Below, piece by piece: positions 1 through 8,442 of a stretch of 64,000 nucleotides of DNA (positions are counted from its first letter, which is position 1; every line of letters begins with the position of its first letter). The DNA lies in NCBI GenBank assembly GCA_964432595.1, contig CAYSOF010000001.1, forward strand, positions 499,001 through 563,000, written 5' to 3'. The stretch is from DASYLJ01 sp964432595. Its GTDB lineage: Bacteria > Desulfobacterota > Binatia > DP-6. A model generated the notes under the pieces. It did not search any database and had not been told where the DNA came from. It saw nothing but the letters and a program-made list of their open reading frames with translations. A program made the position numbers and the translations under genes.

Positions 1-1087
1 CGGCGCGCGTCGCCAGGCCGAGCGTCGTCAGGAGGCGGCCCACCTCGGTGTCGAGGCCCTCGGTCATCTGGTTCTGCAGGACGCGCGTCGCCAGCGTCGT
101 GGTGCAGTCGAGCTCGCCCGTACCCGGGGGCTGCGCGGGCGTGATCGACGCCGGCACCTGCTGCACGGGCAGGTGGGACGCGGAGTAGCTGACGGTCGCC
201 ATCCACGGTTTGCCGCTGGCCTGCGCGCTCGTGATCCAGTCGATGGCGGCGTCCGTCTGGTCGATCGTCAGGTAGCTCCGCGCCCGCGGGTCGGTCGACG
301 GCACCTCCGTGAGCACGCCGTTCTCGATGATGTTCAGGGGCGCGACGTAGTAGCCGTTGTAGAGGGTGAAGTCCGGCGTCGGGCCGTCCGTGTCCTCGCA
401 CGTCTTCTCGGGCACGAGGATGCCGCCCTGCTCGAGGCATCCGCGGCCCGGGTCGGGCCCGGGGAGGTCGAGCGGCGTGCCGATCTGCGTGCACGAGCCG
501 TCGGCAAAGCGGCACGCGCCGTACCGGGCGTCGTTCACGTAGCCGCACGAGTACGTGCCGTCGTCGGCCACGCCGCCGGCCGTCGTGTCGACCGATCGCG
601 GCGCGCCGTCGAGGTTGCCGTAGAAGTAGTCGAACCCGGCGTCGCGCGGCGCGAGGTTGCCGGACGGATAGTTGTACGGACCGGCGAGATGATACTTGCC
701 GATGAGCGCGCTCTGATACCCGGCCTTGGCGAGCACCTTCGGCAGCGCCGTCTCGAAGGGCGACATCTGCGAGTTCGCGAGGTCGGTGTTGATGAAAGCG
801 GTCATCACCCCGGTGCGGAGGGGATAGCGTCCGGTGAAGAAGGACACGCGGCTCGGGGAGCACTCGGGCATCGCCCAGGCGTTGCGGAAGCGCACGCCCC
901 CCTCGGCGACGGCGTCGATGTTCGGCATCCGCGGCTGGTTGTCCGCCGTGTACCCGAACGTCCGCATCTGATCGATGCCGACGTCGTCCATGATGATGAA
1001 GAGGATGTTCGGCTTCTTGCGGGCGTCGGCGAGGCCGGGCAGCGAGAGCGCGAGGCACAGGGCGATCAGGACACGGAAGAGGATCAT
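1..1087 (-). CDS. Sulfatase, type I (C-terminus beyond the window edge)
   Basis: Secreted sulfatase that would hydrolyse a sulfate ester; the substrate cannot be told. It starts at an ATG with a signal peptide of about 20 residues (MILFRVLIALCLALS...). The alkaline-phosphatase-fold opening follows (NILFIIMDDVG), supplying the first metal-binding Asp pair. Cys76 sits in CSPSR, the type I sulfatase motif (C-x-P-S-R) in which Cys is converted to formylglycine; SFFTGRYPLRTG after it is also typical. About 362 codons are present and the gene runs off the left edge, so the C-terminal metal ligands are not visible. It is divergent from nothing nearby and is followed upstream by an FAD monooxygenase on the same strand. 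No sulfatase-maturing enzyme is visible in the window. Confidence 0.9.
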   Translation of the reverse strand, partial: MILFRVLIALCLALSLPGLADARKKPNILFIIMDDVGIDQMRTFGYTADNQPRMPNIDAVAEGGVRFRNAWAMPECSPSRVSFFTGRYPLRTGVMTAFINTDLANSQMSPFETALPKVLAKAGYQSALIGKYHLAGPYNYPSGNLAPRDAGFDYFYGNLDGAPRSVDTTAGGVADDGTYSCGYVNDARYGACRFADGSCTQIGTPLDLPGPDPGRGCLEQGGILVPEKTCEDTDGPTPDFTLYNGYYVAPLNIIENGVLTEVPSTDPRARSYLTIDQTDAAIDWITSAQASGKPWMATVSYSASHLPVQQVPASITPAQPPGTGELDCTTTLATRVLQNQMTEGLDTEVGRLLTTLGLATRA

Positions 1088-1131
1088 CGGGCAGCATATC
1101 GGCCGATACCCGACGATACTGAAAGGGGGTG

Positions 1132-2649
1132 TCAGCCGCCTGACAGCCGCGCCTGATAGGCCGCGAGCGCCGTCGCGTGGTCGCGGTCGGCGCGCAGCCC
1201 GACGTGCCCGTCGGGCCGCACGACGAGGAGCGTGGCGTCGCCGGCGCCGAGCTGCGCGGCGGCCTCGGCGCCGAGCACGATCGTGGCGTCGACGAACGCC
1301 ACGTCGCTGGCCGCGCGGACCGCGTCCCCGATGCGTGCGAGATCGCCGCCGGTCCCGACGAGCACCGCCGTATGGCCGGCACGGTGCGCGAGCTCGTGGA
1401 GCCAGCGGCGTTGGCCGTCGAGCTGCACCGCGATCGTGTCGGGCAGGCGCTGGCCGGGGCCGAGCGTCGGGTTGGCGTCGCCCACCACGATCGGCGAGCC
1501 GCCGTAGTCGATGTCGAGCTCGGCCTCGGCGATGACCTCGTGATGCCGCGTCGTGGGATCGGCGAACGTCGCACGCAGTTGGCGATCGCGCGCGCGCCGC
1601 TCGGCCGGATCGGTCATCGTCTGCGCGTGCTCGGTCTCGTCGCCGGACGCCGCGATCCGCTCCGCCACCGGGCGGCGCTCGATCTCGTAGCTGTCGAGGA
1701 TCGTCGCGGACGAGCGCCCCTGGCACACCAGCGCCAGCTTCCAGGCGAGGTTGTAGGCGTCCTGCAGCCCGGTGTTCATGCCGTGCCCCTGGAAGGGCGA
1801 GCAGACGTGCGCCGCGTCGCCGGCGATCAGCACGCGGCCTGCGCGGAACCGCGCCGCCACCTTCGTATGGCAATGGAAGCGCGTCGGGTTCGCGACGTCG
1901 TCGAAGCGGACGTGCGGGTAGTAGCGGAGGACGGTCGCTTTCGCGTCGGCGAGCAGGTCCGATTCGTCCGAGGCGGGCCGCAGGTAGGCGCGCCAGCGCC
2001 GGCCGGGCAGGGCGGTCAGGATGACGGGCGGGTCGTCGAGGTACGCGTAGATCGCTTCGTACGGTTGATCCCATCCGGTCAGCGTGACGTCGACGACGGC
2101 CCACGGCTCGGGAATGTCGTGGCCCGCCAGCGGGATCCCGCATGTCTCACGCGTCGTGCTGTGGATGCCGTCGCAGCCGACGACCCACTGCGCCGCGACC
2201 GTCTCGGGCGTGCCGTCGCGCTCGATCGTCGCCGTGACGTCGTCCTCGCCCGGGCGCAGCGCGACGAGGCGCGCCGCGCGTACGACGTTGCCGCCCTGGC
2301 GGCGGAGATACTCGCCGAGGATCTGCTCGGTCGTCTCCTCGGAGATGCCCACGTTGAAGCCGTAGCGGCTGCCGCAGATCGAGAGGTCGATCTCGCCGAG
2401 CACGGCGCCGTCGGAGTGGAGCCGCGCGAACTTCTGCTTCACGCCGGCGGCGAGGAACCGCTCGCCGAGGCCGAGCGCCTCGAACACCTCGAGCGAGCGC
2501 GGGTGCACCACCGTCGCGCGGTCCCAGTGCAGCGGCGCGGCGTGCGCGTCGATCAGCCGGCAGGCGACGCCGCGACGCTGCAGCTCCGCCGCGAGCAGCA
2601 GTCCGGTGGGGCCTGCGCCCACGACGAGCACGGGGACGGCGGCGGACAT
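1132..2649 (-). CDS. FAD-dependent aromatic monooxygenase (PheA/TfdB-type)
   Basis: Predicted flavoprotein hydroxylase of the FAD_binding_3 family (phenol/pentachlorophenol hydroxylase-like), about 505 aa. The N-terminal Rossmann motif VLVVGAGPTGLLLAAEL binds the FAD ADP moiety. GCDGIHSTTR is the DG motif, and VLIAGDAAHVCSPFQGHG is the GD motif that contacts the FAD ribose. The last 130 or so residues resemble the thioredoxin-like C-terminal domain of these hydroxylases. I take the ATG at 2649, directly before the Rossmann motif; an in-frame TTG 12 codons upstream adds only unconserved residues. A second enzyme of the same family lies at 39588, so this may be a lineage with several ring hydroxylases. 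The substrate is unknown. Confidence 0.88.
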   Translation of the reverse strand: MSAAVPVLVVGAGPTGLLLAAELQRRGVACRLIDAHAAPLHWDRATVVHPRSLEVFEALGLGERFLAAGVKQKFARLHSDGAVLGEIDLSICGSRYGFNVGISEETTEQILGEYLRRQGGNVVRAARLVALRPGEDDVTATIERDGTPETVAAQWVVGCDGIHSTTRETCGIPLAGHDIPEPWAVVDVTLTGWDQPYEAIYAYLDDPPVILTALPGRRWRAYLRPASDESDLLADAKATVLRYYPHVRFDDVANPTRFHCHTKVAARFRAGRVLIAGDAAHVCSPFQGHGMNTGLQDAYNLAWKLALVCQGRSSATILDSYEIERRPVAERIAASGDETEHAQTMTDPAERRARDRQLRATFADPTTRHHEVIAEAELDIDYGGSPIVVGDANPTLGPGQRLPDTIAVQLDGQRRWLHELAHRAGHTAVLVGTGGDLARIGDAVRAASDVAFVDATIVLGAEAAAQLGAGDATLLVVRPDGHVGLRADRDHATALAAYQARLSGG

Positions 2650-2743
2650 CGCGACGGTCGTGAGCCGTGCGGCGCGGAAAAGCAAGGACTGCTGGCCTCG
2701 CCGCCGCGGTTGCTGCTAGAGGAGCGGCCGGGGGGACGTGGTC

Positions 2744-3217
2744 ATGTCGAACTGGACGAAGGGTGCGCTGGCGATCCTCGGACTCTGTCTCATGCTGGGC
2801 ACGGCATGGGCGCAGCCGTCGATGGACGCACCGGGATGCTGCTGCGTCTCCAAGGGCGCCGCATTCAACTGCTCGAACAACACGCAGGGCGCGTGTCTCA
2901 AGCTGCAGCCGAAGGCGCCGACGTTCCAGAAGATGACCGACTGGAAGACCGCGTGGAACGAGTACCTCGCCGCCGACGAGAAGGCGGAGTCGCAGAAGCT
3001 GAGCGGCGGCTGGATCGCCGAGCCGTGCGCCGACCTGGTCAACCCCGAGACGGGCGAGCCGCGCGGCGCGCCCACCGGCTGCTGCTGCTTCCCGCCGAAG
3101 GACAAGCCGATCTGCAAGGGCGACATGACCGGGTTCGACTGCACGGCGCAGTGCGCGGGCCTGCGCGACGGCAAGCTGCCGTCGCCGTGCACGTGGACGG
3201 CCGGCGCCTGCAAGTAG
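2744..3217 (+). CDS. Small secreted cysteine-rich protein with two CCC clusters
   Basis: I do not recognise a family. The ATG at 2744 follows a GGGGGA purine run and opens a clear signal peptide ending near TAWAQ, leaving a mature protein of about 130 residues. The mature part carries fourteen cysteines, including two Cys-Cys-Cys triplets (PGCCCVS and TGCCCFP), each followed by single spaced cysteines. That looks like a duplicated unit: CCC, about 10 residues, C, about 6 residues, C. An even cysteine number in an exported protein suggests disulfides, or else metal binding. A GTG two codons upstream is an alternative start. It stands alone between an FAD monooxygenase (opposite strand) and the 3285-4952 gene (convergent). 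Confidence 0.75.
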   Translation: MSNWTKGALAILGLCLMLGTAWAQPSMDAPGCCCVSKGAAFNCSNNTQGACLKLQPKAPTFQKMTDWKTAWNEYLAADEKAESQKLSGGWIAEPCADLVNPETGEPRGAPTGCCCFPPKDKPICKGDMTGFDCTAQCAGLRDGKLPSPCTWTAGACK

Positions 3218-3225
3218 TCGGCTAC

Positions 3226-3246
3226 TCGGGCTCGGGCTCGGGCTCG
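3226..3246. repeat. TCGGGC hexamer, three tandem copies
   Basis: Three perfect head-to-tail TCGGGC units plus a partial fourth lie just after the stop of the cysteine-rich protein, in the short gap between convergent genes. No function is evident; it may be a slipped-strand expansion. Confidence 0.6.
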
Positions 3247-3284
3247 CTCCACGGGTCGGACGGAGCCACGTACGAGCTGGCGCG

Positions 3285-4952
3285 CTAGGACGGCGTCGCC
3301 GCGTCGTTCGCGTTGGCCAGGAACTGCAGGACGAGGGCGATCGCCATGCTGCCCTCGCCGACCGCCGCCGCCACGCGCTTCACCGGGCTGAGCCGCACGT
3401 CGCCGCAGGCGAACACGCCGGGCACGCTCGTCTCGAGCAGATACGGATCGCGCCCGTGCGACCAACGGCCGGCCCGCTTCACGTCCTCGCCGGTGAGCAC
3501 GTAGCCGCGCCCGTCGCGCGCGATGTCGGGCGGCAGCCACGCCGTCTCCGCGTCGGCGCCGATGAAGATGAAGAGGCCGCCGCAGTCGTGCCGGCTCACC
3601 GCGCCCGTGCGGGTGTCGCGGACGTCGACGGCCGTCAGGTTGGTCGCGCCGTGCACCGCGTGCACCTCGGCGCGCACGCGCACCTCGACGTTCGCTTTGT
3701 CCGCGAGCTTCTCGATCAGGTAGTGCGACATCGTCGCGTCGAGCGCCTCGCCGCGGACGAGCAGCGTGACCCGGCGGGCATGGTTCGCGCAATTGATCGC
3801 CGCCTGACCCGCCGAGTTGCCCGCGCCGACGAGATGGACGTCGAGCCCGTGGGTGGCGGCGACCTCGCTGCGCGCGGCGCCGTACGACACGCCTTTTCCG
3901 ATCAGCCGATCGAGCCCGTCGACGGCGAGCCGCCGCCACGAGACGCCCGTCGCGAGGATCAGCGTCCGCGCGCGCACGACGTCGTCCCCGTCGAGGAACA
4001 CCTCGCGCGTCGTCGGGTCGATGCGGGAGACGCATCGGGTGACCAGCATCTCCGCGCCCAGGCGGCGCGCCTGGTGCAGCGCCCGGCTCGCCAGCTCGTC
4101 GCCCGAGACGCCGTTGGGGAACCCGAGGTAGTTCTCGATGCGCGCCGACGTCCCGGCCTGTCCGCCGGGCGCCTCACGCTCGATCACGATCGTGCGCAGC
4201 CCCTCCGAGGCGCCGTACACCGCGGCGGCCAGCCCGGCCGGTCCGCCGCCGATGATCGCGACGTCGTACTCGTCTCCGGTCGGGCGCGTCTGCAGTCCGA
4301 GCCGATCCGCCAGCTCCCGCACGCCGGGCCGCACGAGCACCTGGCCGTCCGCGAGACGGAGTGCGGGCAAGTCGCCGTCGGCAGGCAGGGGCGCGGGCCA
4401 CGCCGTCGCGAGGTCCGGCGCGTCGGGCGTCACCCAGGCGAGCGAGATCTGATTGCGCGCGAGGAAGCGACGGACGTCGCCGCAGACGGTGTCCCAGCGA
4501 TGACCGACCACCGTGACGCGCGGCGCCGGTACCTCCGCCGTGATGCTCTGCAGTCCGCCGATGCGCTCGCGCGCCAGCGCGCTCACCGTGAGCGAGACGT
4601 CCTGCGAGACGGCGGCGACCGCGTAGTAGTGCTGCGGCTCGATCCGCATGACGCGCGTCGGCTCGAGCGCGCGGTAGCCGCCGGGGAACGGCGTGCCGAG
4701 CGCCATCGGCACCTCGCCGAAGATCGTGCCCGGGAGGCGGAAGCCGAGGCGGCGCTCGACGCCGTCGATCGTCTTCACCACCTCGATCTTTCCCGAGAGG
4801 ACGGCGAACAGCGCGCGCTCGCCGCCCTCCGGCACGGCCCACTCGCCGGGCTCGAGCCGGAGATCGGCGGCGTTGCGCGCGAGCCGCTCGAGCTCCGCGC
4901 GCGGCAGCCCCGAGAACAACGGAACGGCGCCGACGTCGTCGGCCGTCAGCAT
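3285..4952 (-). CDS. Thioredoxin-reductase-like flavoprotein with N-terminal cyclic-nucleotide-binding domain
   Basis: Cytosolic FAD/NAD(P)H oxidoreductase, 555 aa, in three parts. Residues 5-120 look like a cNMP-binding beta-barrel (PGTIFGEVPMALGTPFPGG). Residues 143-215 are a small alpha/beta region. From about 228 onward there is a thioredoxin-reductase fold: YDVAIIGGGPAGLAAAVYG for FAD, LVGAGNSAGQAAI for NAD(P), and GVFACGDVR near the C-terminus. The redox CxxC of true thioredoxin reductase (CATC) is absent; the equivalent stretch reads SYGAARSE. Electrons must therefore go elsewhere, as in other cNMP-domain members of this family. The ATG at 4952 overlaps the stop of the upstream persulfide dioxygenase by 7 nt, so the two are probably co-translated and may share a role in sulfur redox balance. 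Confidence 0.88.
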   Translation of the reverse strand: MLTADDVGAVPLFSGLPRAELERLARNAADLRLEPGEWAVPEGGERALFAVLSGKIEVVKTIDGVERRLGFRLPGTIFGEVPMALGTPFPGGYRALEPTRVMRIEPQHYYAVAAVSQDVSLTVSALARERIGGLQSITAEVPAPRVTVVGHRWDTVCGDVRRFLARNQISLAWVTPDAPDLATAWPAPLPADGDLPALRLADGQVLVRPGVRELADRLGLQTRPTGDEYDVAIIGGGPAGLAAAVYGASEGLRTIVIEREAPGGQAGTSARIENYLGFPNGVSGDELASRALHQARRLGAEMLVTRCVSRIDPTTREVFLDGDDVVRARTLILATGVSWRRLAVDGLDRLIGKGVSYGAARSEVAATHGLDVHLVGAGNSAGQAAINCANHARRVTLLVRGEALDATMSHYLIEKLADKANVEVRVRAEVHAVHGATNLTAVDVRDTRTGAVSRHDCGGLFIFIGADAETAWLPPDIARDGRGYVLTGEDVKRAGRWSHGRDPYLLETSVPGVFACGDVRLSPVKRVAAAVGEGSMAIALVLQFLANANDAATPS

Positions 4953-5983
4953 GGCGCGGCCGGCTCGAGCGGATGGCCCGCCTCGCGCCAGCCCTTCATC
5001 CCGCCGTCGAGGGCGACGGCGCGCACGTAGCCCATCGTGCGCAGCGTGTCGGCCGCGAGCGTCGAGATCTTCCCGAACTCGCAGCAGGTGACGACGCGCA
5101 CGGTGGGGTCGGGCATGACCTGGTCGATGCGCAGCTCGAGCTGGCCGCGCGGCACGTGGCGCGCGCCCGGGATGTGGCCCGCGTCGTAGGCGTCACGCTC
5201 GCGGATGTCGAGCACGACGAGACCCGCCTGGCCCGCCACGCGGTCGCGCAGCTCATCCATGGACATGAAGGCGATGCGTTGCGCCGCTTCGTCGAGCAGC
5301 TGCGCGACGGTCTTGCCGCCCGTCCGGTTGGTGCGCAGCGCTTCGGTGAGATGATCCGGCATGCCGAGGTTCAGCGCACGCATCTGCTCGACGAACGCGG
5401 CGCGCTCGCCCTTCTGGAGGCGCGGGTTCGTCGCCTTCTCCTGGCCGATCGTCGACACCGGTGCGTTCTTGTAGTTGTGGCCCGGATACACGGCGAGCGC
5501 CTCGTCGAGCCGCAGCAGCGTGCCGAAGAGGCTGTCGTAGAGCGCGTCGGGATCGCCCGTCGGGAGGTCGGTGCGTCCGGTGGCGCCGCGCAGCAGCGTG
5601 TCGCCGGTGAAGACGCGGTCGGCCAGGACCAGCGAGACGGAATCGTCGGTGTGGCCGGGGGTGGCGACGGCGCGAATGCGCAGCTTGCCTGCGATCAGCG
5701 TCTCGCCGTCGTCGATGCGCACGTCGACGTCGGGCGCCACGCTCGCGCGGTGCATGACGCGCGGAACCCCGAGCCGTCGCGCGAGCTCGAGCGACGCCGA
5801 GAAGTGGTCGGCGTGGGTGTGGGTGTCGATCAGGTAGTGGATGCGCACGCCCGCCTTGGCGACGAGGGCGAGCATGCGGTCGATCTGCGAGAGCTCCGGA
5901 TCGATGATCACGCCGGCGCAGGTGTCGCCGCAGGCGACCACGTAGGAGCAGCACCCGCCGCTGCGGACCTCTTCGAAGATCAT
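4946..5983 (-). CDS. Persulfide dioxygenase-like MBL hydrolase fused to a rhodanese
   Basis: Predicted two-domain sulfur enzyme, 345 aa. The N-terminal metallo-beta-lactamase domain has the metal motif THTHADH (H55, H57, D59, H60). It also has TPGHTDDS, FTGDTLL and the ETHE1-type segment YPGHNYK...STIGQEK, which is characteristic of glutathione persulfide dioxygenases. The C-terminal domain (from about 240) is a rhodanese with the catalytic loop CEFGKIS, Cys301. Natural PDO-rhodanese fusions couple persulfide oxidation to thiosulfate formation; I infer the same reaction here. The start is the ATG of MIFEEV, since upstream in-frame sequence is low-complexity. It is first in an operon with the thioredoxin-reductase-like gene, overlapping its start. 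Confidence 0.88.
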   Translation of the reverse strand: MIFEEVRSGGCCSYVVACGDTCAGVIIDPELSQIDRMLALVAKAGVRIHYLIDTHTHADHFSASLELARRLGVPRVMHRASVAPDVDVRIDDGETLIAGKLRIRAVATPGHTDDSVSLVLADRVFTGDTLLRGATGRTDLPTGDPDALYDSLFGTLLRLDEALAVYPGHNYKNAPVSTIGQEKATNPRLQKGERAAFVEQMRALNLGMPDHLTEALRTNRTGGKTVAQLLDEAAQRIAFMSMDELRDRVAGQAGLVVLDIRERDAYDAGHIPGARHVPRGQLELRIDQVMPDPTVRVVTCCEFGKISTLAADTLRTMGYVRAVALDGGMKGWREAGHPLEPAAPC

Positions 5984-6116
5984 GCGACCGGTATAGCGCC
6001 GACGTCGGCCGGGCCACCAGGGTGCAACGGGGCCAAGTCGGCGCCATCCGGGTGTACGCCGCCTCCCGGTGCGCGAGCGCCGCCGCGCGCATTGACTCCA
6101 CCGGTGAGGCCTTTCA

Positions 6117-6130
6117 ATACCGGCCGGTAT
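6117..6130. promoter_or_regulatory. Perfect 14-bp palindrome ATACCGGCCGGTAT overlapping a start codon
   Basis: The palindrome reads identically on both strands and its last two bases are the first two of the enoyl-CoA hydratase ATG. A TTGACT at 6092-6097 upstream could be a -35 box. Such TA-CCGGCCGG-TA sites are typical TetR-family operators, so repression at the promoter/start is likely. No regulator gene is adjacent. Confidence 0.5.
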
Positions 6131-6806
6131 GGAAGACCTGGTCCTGGTCGAGCGGCCCCGCGACGCGGTCGCGTGCCTCACGCTGAACCGACCGGAGAAG
6201 AAGAACGCGCTGTCGATCGCGCTGCGCGACCAGGTGACGGGGGCACTCGAACGGCTCGCGGCCGACGACGCCGTGAGCGTCGTCGTGCTGACGGGCGCGG
6301 GCGGCGCGTTCTCGGCGGGGTTCGACCTCGACGAGTTCGGCCGCGCGCTGCAGGAGCCGGGGCTCTATGACCGCATCTGGGCCTCCGGCGATCCCTACCA
6401 CGAGCGGCTGCTGCGCTTTCCGCTCCCGCTGGTCGCCGCCGTCGACGGGATCGCGCTCGGCGGCGGCATGGACACGGCGGTGCTGTGCGACGTTCGCATC
6501 GCCAGCACGCGCGCCAGCTTCGGGCATCCGGAAGCGAGCTTCGGCGACGTCGTCTACGCGCCGCTGCACGACCTGATCGGCGGCGCGGCGGCGCGCGAGC
6601 TGTGCCTCACCGGCCGCCGGATCGACGCCGCCGAAGCGCTGCGGCTCGGCCTGGTCTCGGAGGTCGTCGCGCCCGACGCGCTCCGCGAGCGGGCGCTCGA
6701 CGTCGCCGCCACGATCGCCCGCGCGCCGCGCGAGCTGGTGATGCGCACCAAGGCGAAGATCATCGCCCGCGCCGCGATCCCGTTCACGACGACGCTGGCG
6801 CTGTAG
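6129..6806 (+). CDS. Enoyl-CoA hydratase/isomerase family protein
   Basis: Crotonase-fold enzyme of fatty-acid or aromatic CoA metabolism, 225 aa, slightly short for the family (about 260). It shows the opening NRPEKKNALS, the first oxyanion-hole loop VLTGAGGAFSAGFDLDEF, and the second loop AVDGIALGGGMDTAVLCD with FGHPEASFG. Glu in PEASFGDV occupies the usual acid/base region. The C-terminal helices end soon after VMRTKAKI, so the trimerisation tail is shortened. The ATG at 6129 has no Shine-Dalgarno sequence and lies inside a palindrome, suggesting a short-leader or leaderless transcript under a repressor. Whether it hydrates, isomerises or hydrolyses cannot be told. Confidence 0.88.
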   Translation: MEDLVLVERPRDAVACLTLNRPEKKNALSIALRDQVTGALERLAADDAVSVVVLTGAGGAFSAGFDLDEFGRALQEPGLYDRIWASGDPYHERLLRFPLPLVAAVDGIALGGGMDTAVLCDVRIASTRASFGHPEASFGDVVYAPLHDLIGGAAARELCLTGRRIDAAEALRLGLVSEVVAPDALRERALDVAATIARAPRELVMRTKAKIIARAAIPFTTTLAL

Positions 6807-6809
6807 CCG

Positions 6810-7607
6810 TCAGCGCGGCACGTCGTGCCGCATGACGTCGTGGAGGACGAGCTCGTACGCGACGGGCGGCACGCCGGTGGTGCCGAGATACGGACGGTCG
6901 GTCGACGCGATGAAGAAGATCAGCAGCCCGATCATCGCGGCGAGCAGGCTCGTCATCCAGGCGTGGAACGCGAGGCTCTCCATGCTGAAGACGTACGACC
7001 CCGTCAGCGAGATCACGGCGCCGACGAGGACGACCGCCCACAGTGTCCCCGGCACGCCGTACTCCACCGCCTCGATCCGCGCGCGCCGCTTCTCGACGAG
7101 CTCGTTGTACGTGCCCATCGCCTCCGCGTGCACGATGCGCTGGCCGTCGGTCGTGGGCTCGAACGCGTAGAACACGTCCTGCAGCTCGGTCAGCGCGTCG
7201 GTGCCGCGATGCGGGAGCTCGCCGCGCCGTTGCCGCGGCCACTCGGCGTCGATGACGAACCGCGTGTAGCGCACCAGCATCCCGCGGAGCCGCGTGCGCA
7301 TCGGCTCCGGATGGCCCGAGAAGTCGCGATAGAGGGCGGCGATGCGTGCGGCCTCGTCCGAGGCGGCGTCCGACGCGCGCGCGGCGTTGCCCCACGTGGC
7401 GACCGAGATGAGTCCGATCGCGATCGCATAGATGACGAGGATGCCCGAGAACATCCAGCCGACGACGCCGTTGTCGACCAGGGCATGCAGGCCCCGCCGC
7501 CGCACCCAGCTGCGCGTGACGACGAGGCCGGCCAGGGCAGCCGCCACGAACACGGCGATCGTGAGGACGGCGAAGACCGGTGCGGGAAGGTCGTGGATGA
7601 ACGTCAC
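6810..7607 (-). CDS. DUF4239 (bestrophin-like) membrane protein
   Basis: Predicted inner-membrane protein, 265 aa, with four hydrophobic segments: two near the N-terminus (PVFAVLTIAVFVAAALAGL and WMFSGILVIYAIAIGLISV) and two near the C-terminus (GTLWAVVLVGAVISLTG and WMTSLLAAMIGLLIFFI). A soluble alpha-helical stretch of about 110 residues lies between, containing the conserved-looking ASDEAARIAALYRDFSGHP. This matches the layout of DUF4239, a family distantly likened to bestrophin channels, whose role is unknown. GTG start. Its 3' end abuts the enoyl-CoA hydratase (convergent, 3-nt gap). Confidence 0.8.
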   Translation of the reverse strand: MTFIHDLPAPVFAVLTIAVFVAAALAGLVVTRSWVRRRGLHALVDNGVVGWMFSGILVIYAIAIGLISVATWGNAARASDAASDEAARIAALYRDFSGHPEPMRTRLRGMLVRYTRFVIDAEWPRQRRGELPHRGTDALTELQDVFYAFEPTTDGQRIVHAEAMGTYNELVEKRRARIEAVEYGVPGTLWAVVLVGAVISLTGSYVFSMESLAFHAWMTSLLAAMIGLLIFFIASTDRPYLGTTGVPPVAYELVLHDVMRHDVPR

Positions 7608-7717
7608 GCGGGCGCATTACTGGCACGGGACCCCGCCGGCCGCAATTTTCGCAAAGCCTGGTTCCACCGCGTCGGGCATGATCCATCGTATATGCTCCCG
7701 CAGGAGGATCGATCGTC

Positions 7718-8311
7718 ATGGCGACCATGCACGGGCTCCTGATCCTGGCCGACATCTCGGGGTTCACGGAATTCGTCACGGCGACCGAGCTCGAGCACGG
7801 TCCACCCCTCATCGCGGCCCTGCTCGAGGAGGTGATCCGGCGCATCTCGCCGCCGCTCGAGATCGAAAGCGTCGCCGGCGATGCGGTGTACGCGCTCGCC
7901 GAGGACGGCACCGTGCTGCCGCGGGCCAAGCTGCTCGACGTCCTGCATCAGGCGTTCGTCGGCTTCCACGCGAAGCAGCGCGAGCTCGAGGCCGACGACA
8001 GCTGCGACTGCGGCGCGTGCCGCAGCGTCGCGCGGCTCCGGCTGAAGACGATCGGCCACTACGGCACGTTCCTCGTCCAGACGATCGGCGGCCACGCACA
8101 GACGGCCGGGCGCGACGTCATCCTCGCCCATCGCCTGCTGAAGAACGGCGTGCCCCGCGACGCCGACTACGCGCTCTTCACGCGCGACGCGCTCGCCTAC
8201 ATGGAGCTGGAGCCCGACCGGCTCGGGCTCGTGTCGCACACCGAGCACTACGACCACTTCGGCGAGGTGCCGTGCTTCGTCGGCGAGCGGCAGTGCCTGG
8301 AGCGGGGGTGA
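7718..8311 (+). CDS. DUF2652 family protein (nucleotide-cyclase-like fold)
   Basis: A 197-aa cytosolic protein opening with LLILADISGFTEFV, the hallmark of DUF2652 proteins. That stretch resembles the first strand and metal-binding loop (DISGFT) of class III adenylate/guanylate cyclases. VAGDAVYAL matches the second cyclase metal motif region (GD). A CDCGACRS cluster in the middle gives three close cysteines. The catalytic Lys/Asp and Asn/Arg set of active cyclases is not evident, so a binding or signalling role is as likely as catalysis. AGGAGG at 7702-7707, ten bases before the ATG, fixes the start. It is divergent from the DUF4239 gene with 110 bp between. Confidence 0.82.
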   Translation: MATMHGLLILADISGFTEFVTATELEHGPPLIAALLEEVIRRISPPLEIESVAGDAVYALAEDGTVLPRAKLLDVLHQAFVGFHAKQRELEADDSCDCGACRSVARLRLKTIGHYGTFLVQTIGGHAQTAGRDVILAHRLLKNGVPRDADYALFTRDALAYMELEPDRLGLVSHTEHYDHFGEVPCFVGERQCLERG

Positions 8312-8442
8312 CGTTCAGCCGCCGTCCGTCAGGTCGTTCGTGCGCGCCATCAGGTACGGCATCGTCCGTGCTTCTTGCTGGCCCCGCACGTCCACGCCAG
8401 TCGCTTGCCGAAGTGGGCGATGCCCCGTATCAGCGTCCTTCG

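Noticed and set aside
8312..8362. Minus-strand tail reading MPYLMARTNDLTDGG then stop, before the L,D-transpeptidase
   Set aside because: Only 15 codons from its ATG; could be the end of a lost gene, but there is too little sequence to support a claim.
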